Source of the DNA: Desulfomicrobium sp. UBA5193
GTDB taxonomy: Bacteria; Desulfobacterota; Desulfovibrionia; Desulfovibrionales; Desulfomicrobiaceae
Reading direction: 5' to 3'
Length of the DNA stretch: 64,000 nucleotides
Assembly (NCBI GenBank): GCA_002412965.1
Contig: DHWB01000002.1
Location: 76,242 to 140,241 of the forward strand
Shown: positions 21,213 to 29,230 of the stretch, one piece after another
Layout of the letters: each line of letters opens with the position of its first letter
How positions within the stretch are numbered: position 1 is the first letter of the stretch
The notes under the pieces: generated by a model
Seen by the model: only the letters and a program-made list of their open reading frames with translations
The model's database searches: none
Told to the model about the DNA's origin: nothing
Position numbers and translations under genes: made by a program

Positions 21213-22481
21213 CTACATGTTAGCGCCGGAAGCGGCACCCTGCATCTTCACTTCAACTTTTTCAGTCAGAGTGGAGTAGTATTCGCGCAGGATCACCAGG
21301 ACTTCATCGCGGCCAAAGTGATCAACAACCTCGGCGCCTTCGGACAGTGCCTTGCGCAGCTTGGTGCCGGACAGGACAACGCGGTCATCCTTGCCATGTG
21401 GGCAGGTGCGCAGAGAAGCCATACCGTCGCACTTGTAGCAGTAGAAGGTCCAGTCGATCTTCATGGGCTGGGTGATCAGGTCCTTGCCAGCGCCCAGGTT
21501 CTTGGGAACGCGGTCAAAGATTTCCTGGGCTTCGAACAGACCGTAGAAGTCACCAACGCCAGCGTGGTCACGACCGATCAGCATGTCGGAAACGCCGTAA
21601 TTCTGGCGGAAGGTAGCGTGCAGCAGGCCTTCGCGAGGACCGGCATAGCGCATATCCAGGGGATAGCCGCCCTGAACGACGTTGGCCTTCACAAAGTACT
21701 TATCAATGAGCATGTCGATGCACTTGATGCGCACTTCGGCCGGGATGTCGCCGGGCTTCAGGTTGCCGACCAGAGAGTGGATGAAGACGCCGTCGCAAAC
21801 TTCAACAGCGATCTTGGCCAGATATTCGTGGGAGCGGTGCATGGGGTTGCGCAACTGCAGAGCGGCGACCTTGCTCCAACCCTTTTCTTCGAAGGTGGCA
21901 CGAGCTTCGGCCGGGGACATGTAGCATCCGGGGAATCTGTCGCGGTAGTCGCCTTCGGACAGGACTTTGACTGGACCGGCTACATTGTACTTCTTCTGAG
22001 CCATGACCATAATTACGCCGGGATGATCCTTGGGTGCGATTTCCCAGAACTTGTCGCCAGCGGACTCTTCGCCCTCGCCCTTGTAGACCTTCTCGCATTC
22101 CCATTTCTTGTCAGCGTCGGTCATTTCATAAACTTCGGTGACCTTCATGGTAGCCATGAATACGCCCTTCTTGGGGTCGAACAGCGCGATCTCTTCGCCA
22201 ACCTTAACTTCTTCGTCCATATCCAGGGTCACAGGCACGGGCCAGAAGGTGCCGTCGGCCAAGGTGAACTTTTCGCAAACGGACTTCCAGTCAGCCTTGG
22301 TCATGAAGCCGGTCAGCGGGCTAAAGCCGCCGATGCCCATCATGATCAGGTCGCCCTTGGCGCGGGGGCTGATGTCGATCTTCTTCAAACCAGCGGCCTT
22401 TTTCTGCTCGGCAGCCAATTCGGCGCCCTGAAGCAGACAGCAAACCAAACCTTTTCCACCATGCGGGGGTACGAGAGCCAT
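21213..22481 (-). CDS. sat: Sulfate adenylyltransferase (ATP sulfurylase)
   Basis: Activates sulfate with ATP to give APS and pyrophosphate, the first step of sulfate reduction. The protein has 422 residues, typical of the single-domain Sat of sulfate reducers. Active-site motifs are QLRNPMHRSHEYL (the QxRNPxHxxHE signature) and GRDHAGVGDFYG. A CxxC pair (YKCDGMASLRTCPHGKDD) near residue 340 fits the zinc site seen in some homologues. GGAGGATCC precedes the ATG at 22479-22481. Placing sat directly before aprBA and qmoABCD puts the whole pathway from sulfate to sulfite, with its electron supply, into one 10-kb block. Confidence 0.97.
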   Translation of the reverse strand: MALVPPHGGKGLVCCLLQGAELAAEQKKAAGLKKIDISPRAKGDLIMMGIGGFSPLTGFMTKADWKSVCEKFTLADGTFWPVPVTLDMDEEVKVGEEIALFDPKKGVFMATMKVTEVYEMTDADKKWECEKVYKGEGEESAGDKFWEIAPKDHPGVIMVMAQKKYNVAGPVKVLSEGDYRDRFPGCYMSPAEARATFEEKGWSKVAALQLRNPMHRSHEYLAKIAVEVCDGVFIHSLVGNLKPGDIPAEVRIKCIDMLIDKYFVKANVVQGGYPLDMRYAGPREGLLHATFRQNYGVSDMLIGRDHAGVGDFYGLFEAQEIFDRVPKNLGAGKDLITQPMKIDWTFYCYKCDGMASLRTCPHGKDDRVVLSGTKLRKALSEGAEVVDHFGRDEVLVILREYYSTLTEKVEVKMQGAASGANM

Positions 22482-22505
22482 AATGCGGATCCTCCTAAAT
22501 ATAGT

Positions 22506-22523
22506 TTGTTTTTATTTTCACAA
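22506..22523. promoter_or_regulatory. Candidate Rex/HcpR-type site, sat-proximal
   Basis: On the minus strand TTGTGAAAATAAAAACAA; on the plus strand the half-site TTCACAA is complete. It lies 25-42 bp before the sat ATG, probably in the 5' leader or over the transcript start. Confidence 0.4.
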
Positions 22524-22565
22524 ATAACAGAATGGAGACACTTATTTGCTTCGCAACGGCGAACT

Positions 22566-22594
22566 TGTCAACCATTTTGTGATTTTTTTATCAA
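22566..22594 (-). promoter_or_regulatory. sat promoter -35 element with an adjacent Rex/HcpR-type site
   Basis: On the minus strand a perfect TTGACA (22566-22571) is present, but the expected -10 position holds only weak matches such as CAAATA. Directly upstream, 22577-22594 reads TTGTGATTTTTTTATCAA, 16 of 18 bases identical to the site over the aprBA -10. A weak -10 with a regulator site just upstream of -35 would fit activation; this is inference. Confidence 0.45.
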
Positions 22595-22832
22595 CCGCGA
22601 CTCTTTATGACACAACCACTCATTTGAATATCCCTGCCAAACCGCCACGTCCTCGCCGAAGCGACTCACTTCGGCGCTTATCCCTTTTATTTCAATGTGT
22701 TATGCTGACATCAAACAATAACCGCTTGCAATGCATACAATCTTATTGTTAAAGGCAACACACACGGAGCCATCGCGCCCTCTGCGTTCATGCACCCATG
22801 AACAATTAAACCCTAGCCCCGACATTACTTGC
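22595..22832. other. Divergent intergenic region between sat and the EPSPS-like gene
   Basis: No gene is visible. It contains a perfect 8-bp stem, CGCCGAAG...CTTCGGCG (22654-22661 with 22669-22676), followed on the plus strand by CTTATCCCTTTTATTT. That could be a weak plus-strand terminator or attenuator in the leader of the downstream gene. No good ribosome site is seen before 22833. Confidence 0.45.
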
Positions 22833-24473
22833 ATGGCTGAAAAACATAATTCCCTTTCCTTGACGCAAGAACTTGCGCACCTCGACGAAAAACTCGTCTC
22901 CCTGCTTATGGCTCGAACCAATCTCCTGTCACGGGCGGCATCTTCCCGACGGGCCAAAAACCTCGGCATCACCGATCCCAGTCAGGAAAAAGTGCTGTGG
23001 CAGGTCTGGAGGGATTCATCCAAAGCCGACAACCTCGAACCCCAAATTTTAAAGAAAATCTTTCATCTGACCAACAACCTCTCGTATGCGCGGGTCGAAC
23101 GAAATACTTCCAACGAAAAGCCGCTGTGTCTCTTTCCCAGGCGCAAACCTGTCGACATCGACTTGGAAGCCCCACGGGATCAGATTCTGCGCAGCATGAT
23201 GTTCTTTCTCGGGGCCACGAACTCCACCCCACTGACCGTAGCGCCCTTCCAGGGAAACGACATTTCACTGGAACTGATCAACGCTCTCAATCTGTGCGGG
23301 TTCAACCTCACCTTCCATAACAGGCAATGTGAAGCTCAGCCCGTCCAGTCCTGGTCCATGGACAACAAGATCATTTACGCCGGGCAAAGTAAATTTCACT
23401 TTTATCTGCTCCTTTGCCTTGCGCTTGGCCAGGTTACCAAGGCCAAGTTTACCGGGTCAACCAAGCTGAAAATCCACGATGTCAGGCCCGTGCAGGAGCT
23501 TCTGCCACAACTCGGCGCACGTCTGACCGTCGTCGAACCGCACAGCAACGGTCTCCCGGTCAGAGTGGAAAGCAGTGGCCAGCTTCCTGAAACTATTACC
23601 ATAACACCTGGAATTTCCAAGAAGTTTGTCCTTGCGCTGGTTGTCGCGGCCACGACATACAAAGCTGGTTTGACCATCCGCCTGCACGAATCCTTCGCAA
23701 GCAGCAAACTGCTGCGCAAGGGAATCGGATTCTTGCAGCAGTTTGTCCCGGAGTTGCAGTTTGAAGGCGTGAACATCTCCGTCCCTCCGGCGCCGCTCAG
23801 CCTTGATCTCTCGGCGGTGGACATCCCCGTTGACCCGCTGATGAGCCTGCACCTGCTCGTTCTTCCGTTCTTTACCGACGGCAGGGTGGTTCTGCATGGC
23901 AAATGGCCGGAGTACGCGCAGCATCTCCATGATATCATGGATATCCTGCATGAATTTGGCCTGCGCATCAGCACGGACGGGAATCAACTCACCGCCAGCA
24001 TGAGCAACAGACCTCAAAAATTATCCATTGATATCACATCCTGTCAGGAATATCTGCCCTTGGTGCTGGCCATGTCCATGGGCCTTCGCGGCAAATGCTC
24101 CATCACGCTGGACACCGCGCGTGAGGATGTGGAACACGCTCAGGACCTGCTTGAAAACCTCGGCGCGGGCTACTCCATAGAACCTGGGCTTTTACAGGTC
24201 GGCCTGCTGGATGCCAAGAAAGTCAGCGAGTCCCCTTGGCAAAGTCCTGGACCCTACTGGACCCTGGCAGGTGCCCTCATCTCCTTCACCCATCCGGGAG
24301 TCTGCATGACCAATGCGGACAACATCTCCTCGGCATGGCCCTGGTTTTGGAAGATTTTCATGAACCTTCCAACTCCGCAAAACTTTATCCACCCTCCGCA
24401 CAGCGAAGAACAGGTAGACGAAATTCAAGATGACAAGCCCAAACGAAAGCGAATCAGAATCACAACAGATTAA
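22833..24473 (+). CDS. Chorismate-mutase-like domain fused to a degenerate EPSP-synthase-like domain
   Basis: A 546-residue protein from the ATG at 22833 (MAEKHNSLSLTQELAHLDEK). A longer ATG start at 22731 is possible, and neither has a clear ribosome site. Residues about 10-90 resemble an AroQ-type chorismate mutase helix (LAHLDEKLVSLLMARTNLLS). Residues about 110-510 follow the repeating beta-alpha pattern of 3-phosphoshikimate 1-carboxyvinyltransferase: ITPGISKKFVLALVVAAT sits where the enzyme has SSQF, and GARLTVVEPHSNGLPVRVES where it has the LGA...G.P segment. Key catalytic residues appear to be missing: the NAGTAxRP arginine is replaced by a GQSKFHF segment, and no DHR motif is seen near the C-terminus (GPYWTLAGALISF). 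It may be a pseudoenzyme or an unrelated-function derivative. Fold assignment is by eye and only moderately sure. Confidence 0.6.
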   Translation: MAEKHNSLSLTQELAHLDEKLVSLLMARTNLLSRAASSRRAKNLGITDPSQEKVLWQVWRDSSKADNLEPQILKKIFHLTNNLSYARVERNTSNEKPLCLFPRRKPVDIDLEAPRDQILRSMMFFLGATNSTPLTVAPFQGNDISLELINALNLCGFNLTFHNRQCEAQPVQSWSMDNKIIYAGQSKFHFYLLLCLALGQVTKAKFTGSTKLKIHDVRPVQELLPQLGARLTVVEPHSNGLPVRVESSGQLPETITITPGISKKFVLALVVAATTYKAGLTIRLHESFASSKLLRKGIGFLQQFVPELQFEGVNISVPPAPLSLDLSAVDIPVDPLMSLHLLVLPFFTDGRVVLHGKWPEYAQHLHDIMDILHEFGLRISTDGNQLTASMSNRPQKLSIDITSCQEYLPLVLAMSMGLRGKCSITLDTAREDVEHAQDLLENLGAGYSIEPGLLQVGLLDAKKVSESPWQSPGPYWTLAGALISFTHPGVCMTNADNISSAWPWFWKIFMNLPTPQNFIHPPHSEEQVDEIQDDKPKRKRIRITTD

Positions 24474-24678
24474 GCGCATCGAACAGGAAATCGACAATTT
24501 CCGAAAAGAACAAGCCCAGGCCCAAGCCAAGGCCAAAGAATTGCTGCAAAACGAAGACCCTGCACGCGGCATCACCTTTCATGAGGACATTTTCCGATTG
24601 CAGCAGGACAAGCTGCGCCTGGATACTGAAATCCAGATCCTGCAGGTTAAACTTCGACGGCTTAAATCCACCTGGTAA
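24430..24678 (+). CDS. Small coiled-coil protein of unknown function
   Basis: An 82-residue, highly charged protein whose start overlaps the preceding gene by 44 bp, implying translational coupling. It is nearly all helical, with heptad-like stretches (IKRIEQEIDNFRKEQAQAQA and FRLQQDKLRLDTEIQILQVK) that should form a coiled coil. There is no signal peptide or membrane segment. I do not recognise a family. It is followed after 13 bp by a strong terminator, so the EPSPS-like gene and this one form a two-gene unit. Confidence 0.7.
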   Translation: MTSPNESESESQQIKRIEQEIDNFRKEQAQAQAKAKELLQNEDPARGITFHEDIFRLQQDKLRLDTEIQILQVKLRRLKSTW

Positions 24679-24691
24679 ACCAGACAATTCA

Positions 24692-24721
24692 GGCTCCCAG
24701 CTTCGGCTGGGAGCCTTTTTT
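24692..24721 (+). terminator. Rho-independent terminator with UUCG tetraloop
   Basis: A perfect 10-bp stem, GGCTCCCAGC / GCTGGGAGCC, closes a TTCG loop and is followed by six T residues. Confidence 0.95.
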
Positions 24722-24753
24722 CAATGAGCACGAACTTCCCAGAAGGAGCACGC

Positions 24754-26676
24754 ATGAAACTCAGCCTCACCCGAAAGATCATCGCGTCACATCTCGTAGA
24801 GGGCGACATGACGCCCGGCAGCGAAGTGGCCATCAAGATAGACCAGACCCTGACCCAGGATGCCACGGGGACCATGGCTTATCTGCAGTGGGAAGCCATC
24901 GGACTGCCGCGGGTCAAGACCGAACTTTCCGTCAGCTATGTCGATCACAACACCTTGCAGATGGGTTTCCGCAACCCCGACGACCATCGCTATCTGCGCA
25001 GCGTAGCAGCCAAGTACGGCATCATTTTTTCGCCCCCCGGCACGGGCATCTGTCACCAGTTGCATCTGGAGAATTTCGCCGTGCCCGGCAAGACCCTGAT
25101 CGGATCCGATTCGCACACGCCCACTGCGGGCGGCATCGGCAGTCTGGCCATGGGGGCTGGCGGCCTGTCAGTGGCCCTGGCCATGGCCGGTGAACCATAT
25201 ACAATAACGATGCCCAAGGTCTTCAATATTCGTCTGGAAGGCCAGCTGACCGGGCATGCCTCCGCCAAGGACGTCATTCTGCACCTGCTGGGCATCCTGA
25301 CCGTCAAGGGCGGCGTCGGCGCAGTCATGGAATACAGCGGTCCCGGCGTCGCTACCTTAAGCGTTCCTGAGCGGGCGACCATAACCAACATGGGCGCGGA
25401 GCTCGGCGCAACGTCCTCCGTCTTCCCCAGCGACGAACAGACCCGAGCGTTCCTGAAGCTCATGGGCCGCGAAAATGACTTCGCCCCGCTGGCTGCCGAC
25501 GAAGACGCGGAATACGACCGGGAAATCATCATTAACCTCGGCACCCTCGTGCCCCTCGCCGCTCAGCCGCACATGCCCGACCGCGTCGTGCCCGTGGCGG
25601 AATTGGATGGGCTGAGCGTGGATCAGGTAGCCATCGGCTCCTGCACCAACTCGTCCTATTCCGATCTGCAGAGCGTGGCCCAGATCCTGTCCGGCAAACA
25701 CATCGCCTCAAACACGGACCTGCTCCTTTCCCCTGGCTCCAAGCAGGTGCTGAAAATGCTCATGGCCGAGGGTTTACTTGACCTCATCCTCGATGCAGGC
25801 GGACGGCTCATGGAATGTTCCTGCGGTCCGTGCATCGGCATGGGCGGCTCGCCCAGCAGCGGCGGCGTCAGCGCACGGACGTTCAATCGCAATTTCGAAG
25901 GCCGCAGCGGCACTCAGGACGGGCAGGTCTACCTGGTCAGTCCGATCACCGCGGCCTTCTGTGCCCTGCATGGCAAATTCACGAACCCCTCGACCTGGAC
26001 CAAAGCCGCTTCCAAACCGTCCCTGCCCGAGGCGGCGCCGTCCATTCGCCATCTATTCGCCTTTCCGCCTGAGGATGGGAGCAATGTCGAAATCCTGCGC
26101 GGGCCGAACATCGTTGCCCTCTCGCCTTTCGACAGGCTGCCCGAAACCTTGGAACTGCCTGTGCTGCTCAAGGTTGGCGACAACATCACCACCGACCACA
26201 TCATGCCGGCGGGCGCAGCCATTACAGCCCTGCGCTCCAACATCCCGGCCATCAGCCGGCACGTGTTCGAACGAGTGGACAAGGGCTTCGTGGCCCGTGC
26301 CGAGGCCGCCGGACAAGGCCTCATCCTTGGCGGAGAAAACTACGGCCAGGGTTCCAGCCGCGAACACGCAGCGCTGGCCCCCCGTCATCTGGGAGTGCGC
26401 GTCGTGCTGACCAAATCGTTTGCCCGCATTCACAAAGCCAACCTGATCAACTTCGGCATCCTGCCCCTGGTTCTCGCCAACCCGGCGGATTATGAGGCCC
26501 TGAACCAAGGCGACTCGCTACGTCTCGACGTCACCCACCTTGCCGCAGGTGCGCCCCTGAGCGCCACGACGTCATGCGGGAAGCGCATCACATTGACCCA
26601 TGATTTGACGGGTAATGAAATAGCCATTATCAAAGCGGGCGGTTTGCTGAATTACGTTAACGACAGACAAAAATAG
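24754..26676 (+). CDS. Aconitate hydratase (short, mitochondrial-type)
   Basis: Isomerises citrate and isocitrate through a 4Fe-4S cluster. It has 640 residues, the length of the monofunctional aconitases found in many anaerobes. The cluster cysteines lie in GSCTNSSYSDL and in MECSCGPCIGMGG. The N-terminal segment IGSDSHTPTAGGIGSLAMGA and the C-terminal swivel-domain stretch GGENYGQGSSREHAAL are diagnostic. The ATG at 24754 (MKLSLTRKI) is preferred because AAGGAGCACGC stands before it; an ATG 30 bp upstream lies only three bases past the upstream terminator tail and has no ribosome site. In a sulfate reducer it probably supplies 2-oxoglutarate through a partial citrate cycle. Confidence 0.94.
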   Translation: MKLSLTRKIIASHLVEGDMTPGSEVAIKIDQTLTQDATGTMAYLQWEAIGLPRVKTELSVSYVDHNTLQMGFRNPDDHRYLRSVAAKYGIIFSPPGTGICHQLHLENFAVPGKTLIGSDSHTPTAGGIGSLAMGAGGLSVALAMAGEPYTITMPKVFNIRLEGQLTGHASAKDVILHLLGILTVKGGVGAVMEYSGPGVATLSVPERATITNMGAELGATSSVFPSDEQTRAFLKLMGRENDFAPLAADEDAEYDREIIINLGTLVPLAAQPHMPDRVVPVAELDGLSVDQVAIGSCTNSSYSDLQSVAQILSGKHIASNTDLLLSPGSKQVLKMLMAEGLLDLILDAGGRLMECSCGPCIGMGGSPSSGGVSARTFNRNFEGRSGTQDGQVYLVSPITAAFCALHGKFTNPSTWTKAASKPSLPEAAPSIRHLFAFPPEDGSNVEILRGPNIVALSPFDRLPETLELPVLLKVGDNITTDHIMPAGAAITALRSNIPAISRHVFERVDKGFVARAEAAGQGLILGGENYGQGSSREHAALAPRHLGVRVVLTKSFARIHKANLINFGILPLVLANPADYEALNQGDSLRLDVTHLAAGAPLSATTSCGKRITLTHDLTGNEIAIIKAGGLLNYVNDRQK

Positions 26677-26677
26677 C

Positions 26678-26700
26678 AAGGCCCCTTGGGGCCTTTTCTT
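26678..26700 (+). terminator. Terminator after aconitase
   Basis: AAGGCCCC and GGGGCCTT form a tight hairpin followed by TTCTT, starting 2 bp after the stop codon. Confidence 0.8.
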
Positions 26701-26735
26701 CCCATTTTAACCTCAGACTACTTGTCGGAGATTCC

Positions 26736-28640
26736 ATGCTCGAAATCCTGCGCCAGGGCGCCCAAAGTTGGGGAATTAAAATTCTCTTCGGCATCATCAT
26801 TGCTGTGTTCGTTTTGGCCTTTGGCATGAATCGCATGCAGAATGACCAAACTACCGTCGTTGCCACGGTCAACGATTCCCCTATTCTCTTCCAGCACTTT
26901 CAGGAGCGACTGCAACGCAACGTCGAACTCGCGCGCAGCCAGAACCCGAATATTACGTCCGAAATGCTTGCCCAGATGGGATTCAAGCGGCAGATCCTCG
27001 AGCAGATGGTCATCGAGGAACTGATGCTACAGCAGGCAGACAAACTTGGTCTGTCCGTATCCAAGGAAGAGCTGGCCAAAGAAATCCATCTCATTCCCGC
27101 CTTTCAGAACGAGACCAACGTTTTTGACGCAAATGCATACCAGAACGTGCTGCGCGCCAACAACCTCACACCAGGCAAATTCGAATCCGAATACATGCGC
27201 GGCATGCTCATGGATAAGCTTCGGACCTACATCGGCCTTCCCGGACGTCTTGGCGAGGGCCAGGCCCGCGACTTCTACGAGTATGGCCGCAGCACTGCGA
27301 TAGTCTCCTATCTGATGTACCCGTGGGAACGTTACCAAGACCAGGCCAACGCAACCGAGGAGCGCATCGCCGAGTACTATGGCGCACGCAAGACCGACTA
27401 CACCGTGCAGGCCCAGGCCAAGATCGACTATCTGCTGCTCAGCCCCAAGACCCTGGCCGACGCCGCAGCGGTTTCTCCTGAAGAGGCCGAAAAATACTAC
27501 ACGGCCAACAAGGAAAAATTCAAAATCGAGGAGCAGGTCAAGGCTCGTCACCTTCTGGTACGACTTGAAGAGAACGCCACCGAGGCCGACGTGACCAAGG
27601 CCATGGACGTGATCAAGACCGCCCAGGCAGACCTGAAGGCCGGCAAATCCTTCGAGGATGTGGCCGCCAAATACACCCAGGACCCTTCCGGCAAACAGAC
27701 CGGTGGCGAGCTTGGCTGGTTCGGACGCGGCAGAATGGTCAAGCCCTTCGAAGAAGCCGCCTTTGCCTTGAAGAAAGGCGCTGTCAGCGAACCGGTACGC
27801 ACCCAGTTCGGCCTCCACCTCATCAAGGTGGAGGACATGAAGGCGGCCGGTTATGAAGAATACAAGGACGTGTCGGAAAGCATCATCAATGACATCGCCC
27901 AGGACCGGGCGGCGGAAACGCTGCAAGACCGCCTGGATCAGGCCCTGGAGATGGTTCTGGCCGGCGAAACCTTGGCCTCCGTGGTCAAAACCATCGGACT
28001 CAAGCTTGAAGTCCAGGAAACGGGCCTCTTTACCAAAGCACAAGGTCCGTGGGAACTGGCCGGACTTTCTCCCGAAAACGTCGCGACGCTTTTTGATCTG
28101 GAAGTCAATGCCACGACCCCGTCCCCGCTGCCCATCGCAGATGGCTATCTGCTGGCAACAAAGCGTGAGCAGCTCGCTGAATCCGTAAAGCCTCTGGAGG
28201 CAGTCAAGGCGGAAATCGTGACCGCCATCATCCAGGAAGAGGCGCTGAAAATCGCCAAAGCCGCTGCCGATCAGGATCTGGCCCGTCTGCTCAAGGGAGA
28301 GACTTTGTCCGACGCAAACGCCACCTCCGCCGAGACGGAGCCCTTCGGAAGACAGGACGCCATCGCCGGCTTGGGCATGAACCAGATGCTGTCCGCGAAG
28401 GCATTCGAGACCAAACCCGGCTCATGGTTGCCGGAGTCGTATGCCTTCCCGGCAGGTTATGCCCTGGCCAAGGCCGTCAAGGTCACGCCACCGACCGAAG
28501 AAGAATGGAATTCCGAAAAGGAGCTGTGGCTGACCACACTCAACCAGCGTGCCGAGGAACAAACAATGCAGGCCTTCTTTACAGACCTGCGAGCCAAGGC
28601 CGACGTGCGCATCACCAACCCGGCCCTGATCGAAAACTAA
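26736..28640 (+). CDS. ppiD: PpiD-like periplasmic folding chaperone with parvulin domain
   Basis: A 634-residue membrane-anchored chaperone that helps newly exported proteins fold. The N-terminus (MLEILRQGAQSWGIKILFGI) leads into one membrane helix at about residues 13-31, with the bulk in the periplasm. Residues about 37-200 form a SurA/PpiD N-terminal chaperone domain (VNDSPILFQHFQERLQRN). The parvulin peptidyl-prolyl isomerase domain lies at about 266-365 (KARHLLVRLEENATEADVTK, GGELGWFGRGRMVKPFEEAA, FGLHLIKVED). A C-terminal chaperone-like half follows, as in E. coli PpiD. It stands alone between two terminators. Confidence 0.9.
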   Translation: MLEILRQGAQSWGIKILFGIIIAVFVLAFGMNRMQNDQTTVVATVNDSPILFQHFQERLQRNVELARSQNPNITSEMLAQMGFKRQILEQMVIEELMLQQADKLGLSVSKEELAKEIHLIPAFQNETNVFDANAYQNVLRANNLTPGKFESEYMRGMLMDKLRTYIGLPGRLGEGQARDFYEYGRSTAIVSYLMYPWERYQDQANATEERIAEYYGARKTDYTVQAQAKIDYLLLSPKTLADAAAVSPEEAEKYYTANKEKFKIEEQVKARHLLVRLEENATEADVTKAMDVIKTAQADLKAGKSFEDVAAKYTQDPSGKQTGGELGWFGRGRMVKPFEEAAFALKKGAVSEPVRTQFGLHLIKVEDMKAAGYEEYKDVSESIINDIAQDRAAETLQDRLDQALEMVLAGETLASVVKTIGLKLEVQETGLFTKAQGPWELAGLSPENVATLFDLEVNATTPSPLPIADGYLLATKREQLAESVKPLEAVKAEIVTAIIQEEALKIAKAAADQDLARLLKGETLSDANATSAETEPFGRQDAIAGLGMNQMLSAKAFETKPGSWLPESYAFPAGYALAKAVKVTPPTEEEWNSEKELWLTTLNQRAEEQTMQAFFTDLRAKADVRITNPALIEN

Positions 28641-28666
28641 TCTCAGGCTGCGCCACCAACGCATAC

Positions 28667-28700
28667 AAAAAAGCCCGTCTCGCTGGAGACGGGCTTTTTT
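28667..28700. terminator. Bidirectional terminator between ppiD and the phosphoesterase gene
   Basis: An 11-bp stem, AAGCCCGTCTC / GAGACGGGCTT, has a 4-base loop. A-rich sequence on the left and T-rich sequence on the right make it usable from both sides. Confidence 0.9.
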
Positions 28701-28744
28701 CGTACCGGTTCAATGCTGCTCATCCGTGCAATGGCGTCATGCGC

Positions 28745-29230
28745 TCAAAGCGTAATCCACATCACTTCCGGAGCCTTTCCGGACTGCAAAAATAATTTAG
28801 CCATGCCGCCCTCGCCGGAGCGGGGCCAAAAAAGGGATCCAGGATTGAGCAGCCATGTTCCATTGTCCAGCTGCCGCCAATCCCGAATGTGGGTGTGGCC
28901 GTAACAGACAATGTCCACGTTTGAAAACTGACGGGCAACGACTTCGCCCACCCGTGAGCGAGGCCCCCACCCATGCCCCATGCCCAGGCGGAACCCTTCA
29001 AGTTCAAGCTCCCGCAGAGAGGGCAGGGCTCCGCACAAGGGCGGCAGATCGCAGTTGCCTTGCACGGAGTACATGCGCGGGTGGGCATTCAAAAATGACC
29101 AAGTCTCCTCGCCCACGCAGTCTCCGCAATGCAGAAGAACGTCGGCAGTGAGGCAGTGACGCTCAAAGACAGCGGTCAGCAGGGCATCCGGCTGGTCGAG
29201 ATGAGTATCGGAGATAACCGCGACAATCAT
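28745..29230 (-). CDS. YfcE/MJ0936-family metallophosphoesterase
   Basis: A 161-residue calcineurin-like phosphodiesterase. The metal-binding motifs are all present in order: SDTHLD (Asp8, His10), HCGDCVGEE, QGNCD, MGHGWG and YGHTHIRDW. Relatives hydrolyse small phosphodiesters in vitro with manganese; natural substrates are uncertain. The ATG at 29228-29230 overlaps the stop of the upstream gene (ATGA), so translation is coupled. It is the last gene of the minus-strand set that runs from the Rrf2 regulator through argJ. Confidence 0.9.
   Translation of the reverse strand: MIVAVISDTHLDQPDALLTAVFERHCLTADVLLHCGDCVGEETWSFLNAHPRMYSVQGNCDLPPLCGALPSLRELELEGFRLGMGHGWGPRSRVGEVVARQFSNVDIVCYGHTHIRDWRQLDNGTWLLNPGSLFWPRSGEGGMAKLFLQSGKAPEVMWITL

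Noticed and set aside
21318..22610. 430-codon plus-strand open frame
   Set aside because: Antisense to sat.
22654..22676. tRNA or riboswitch near the sat/EPSPS-like divergence
   Set aside because: Only a simple 8-bp hairpin is present; no cloverleaf, CCA or conserved riboswitch core is recognisable.
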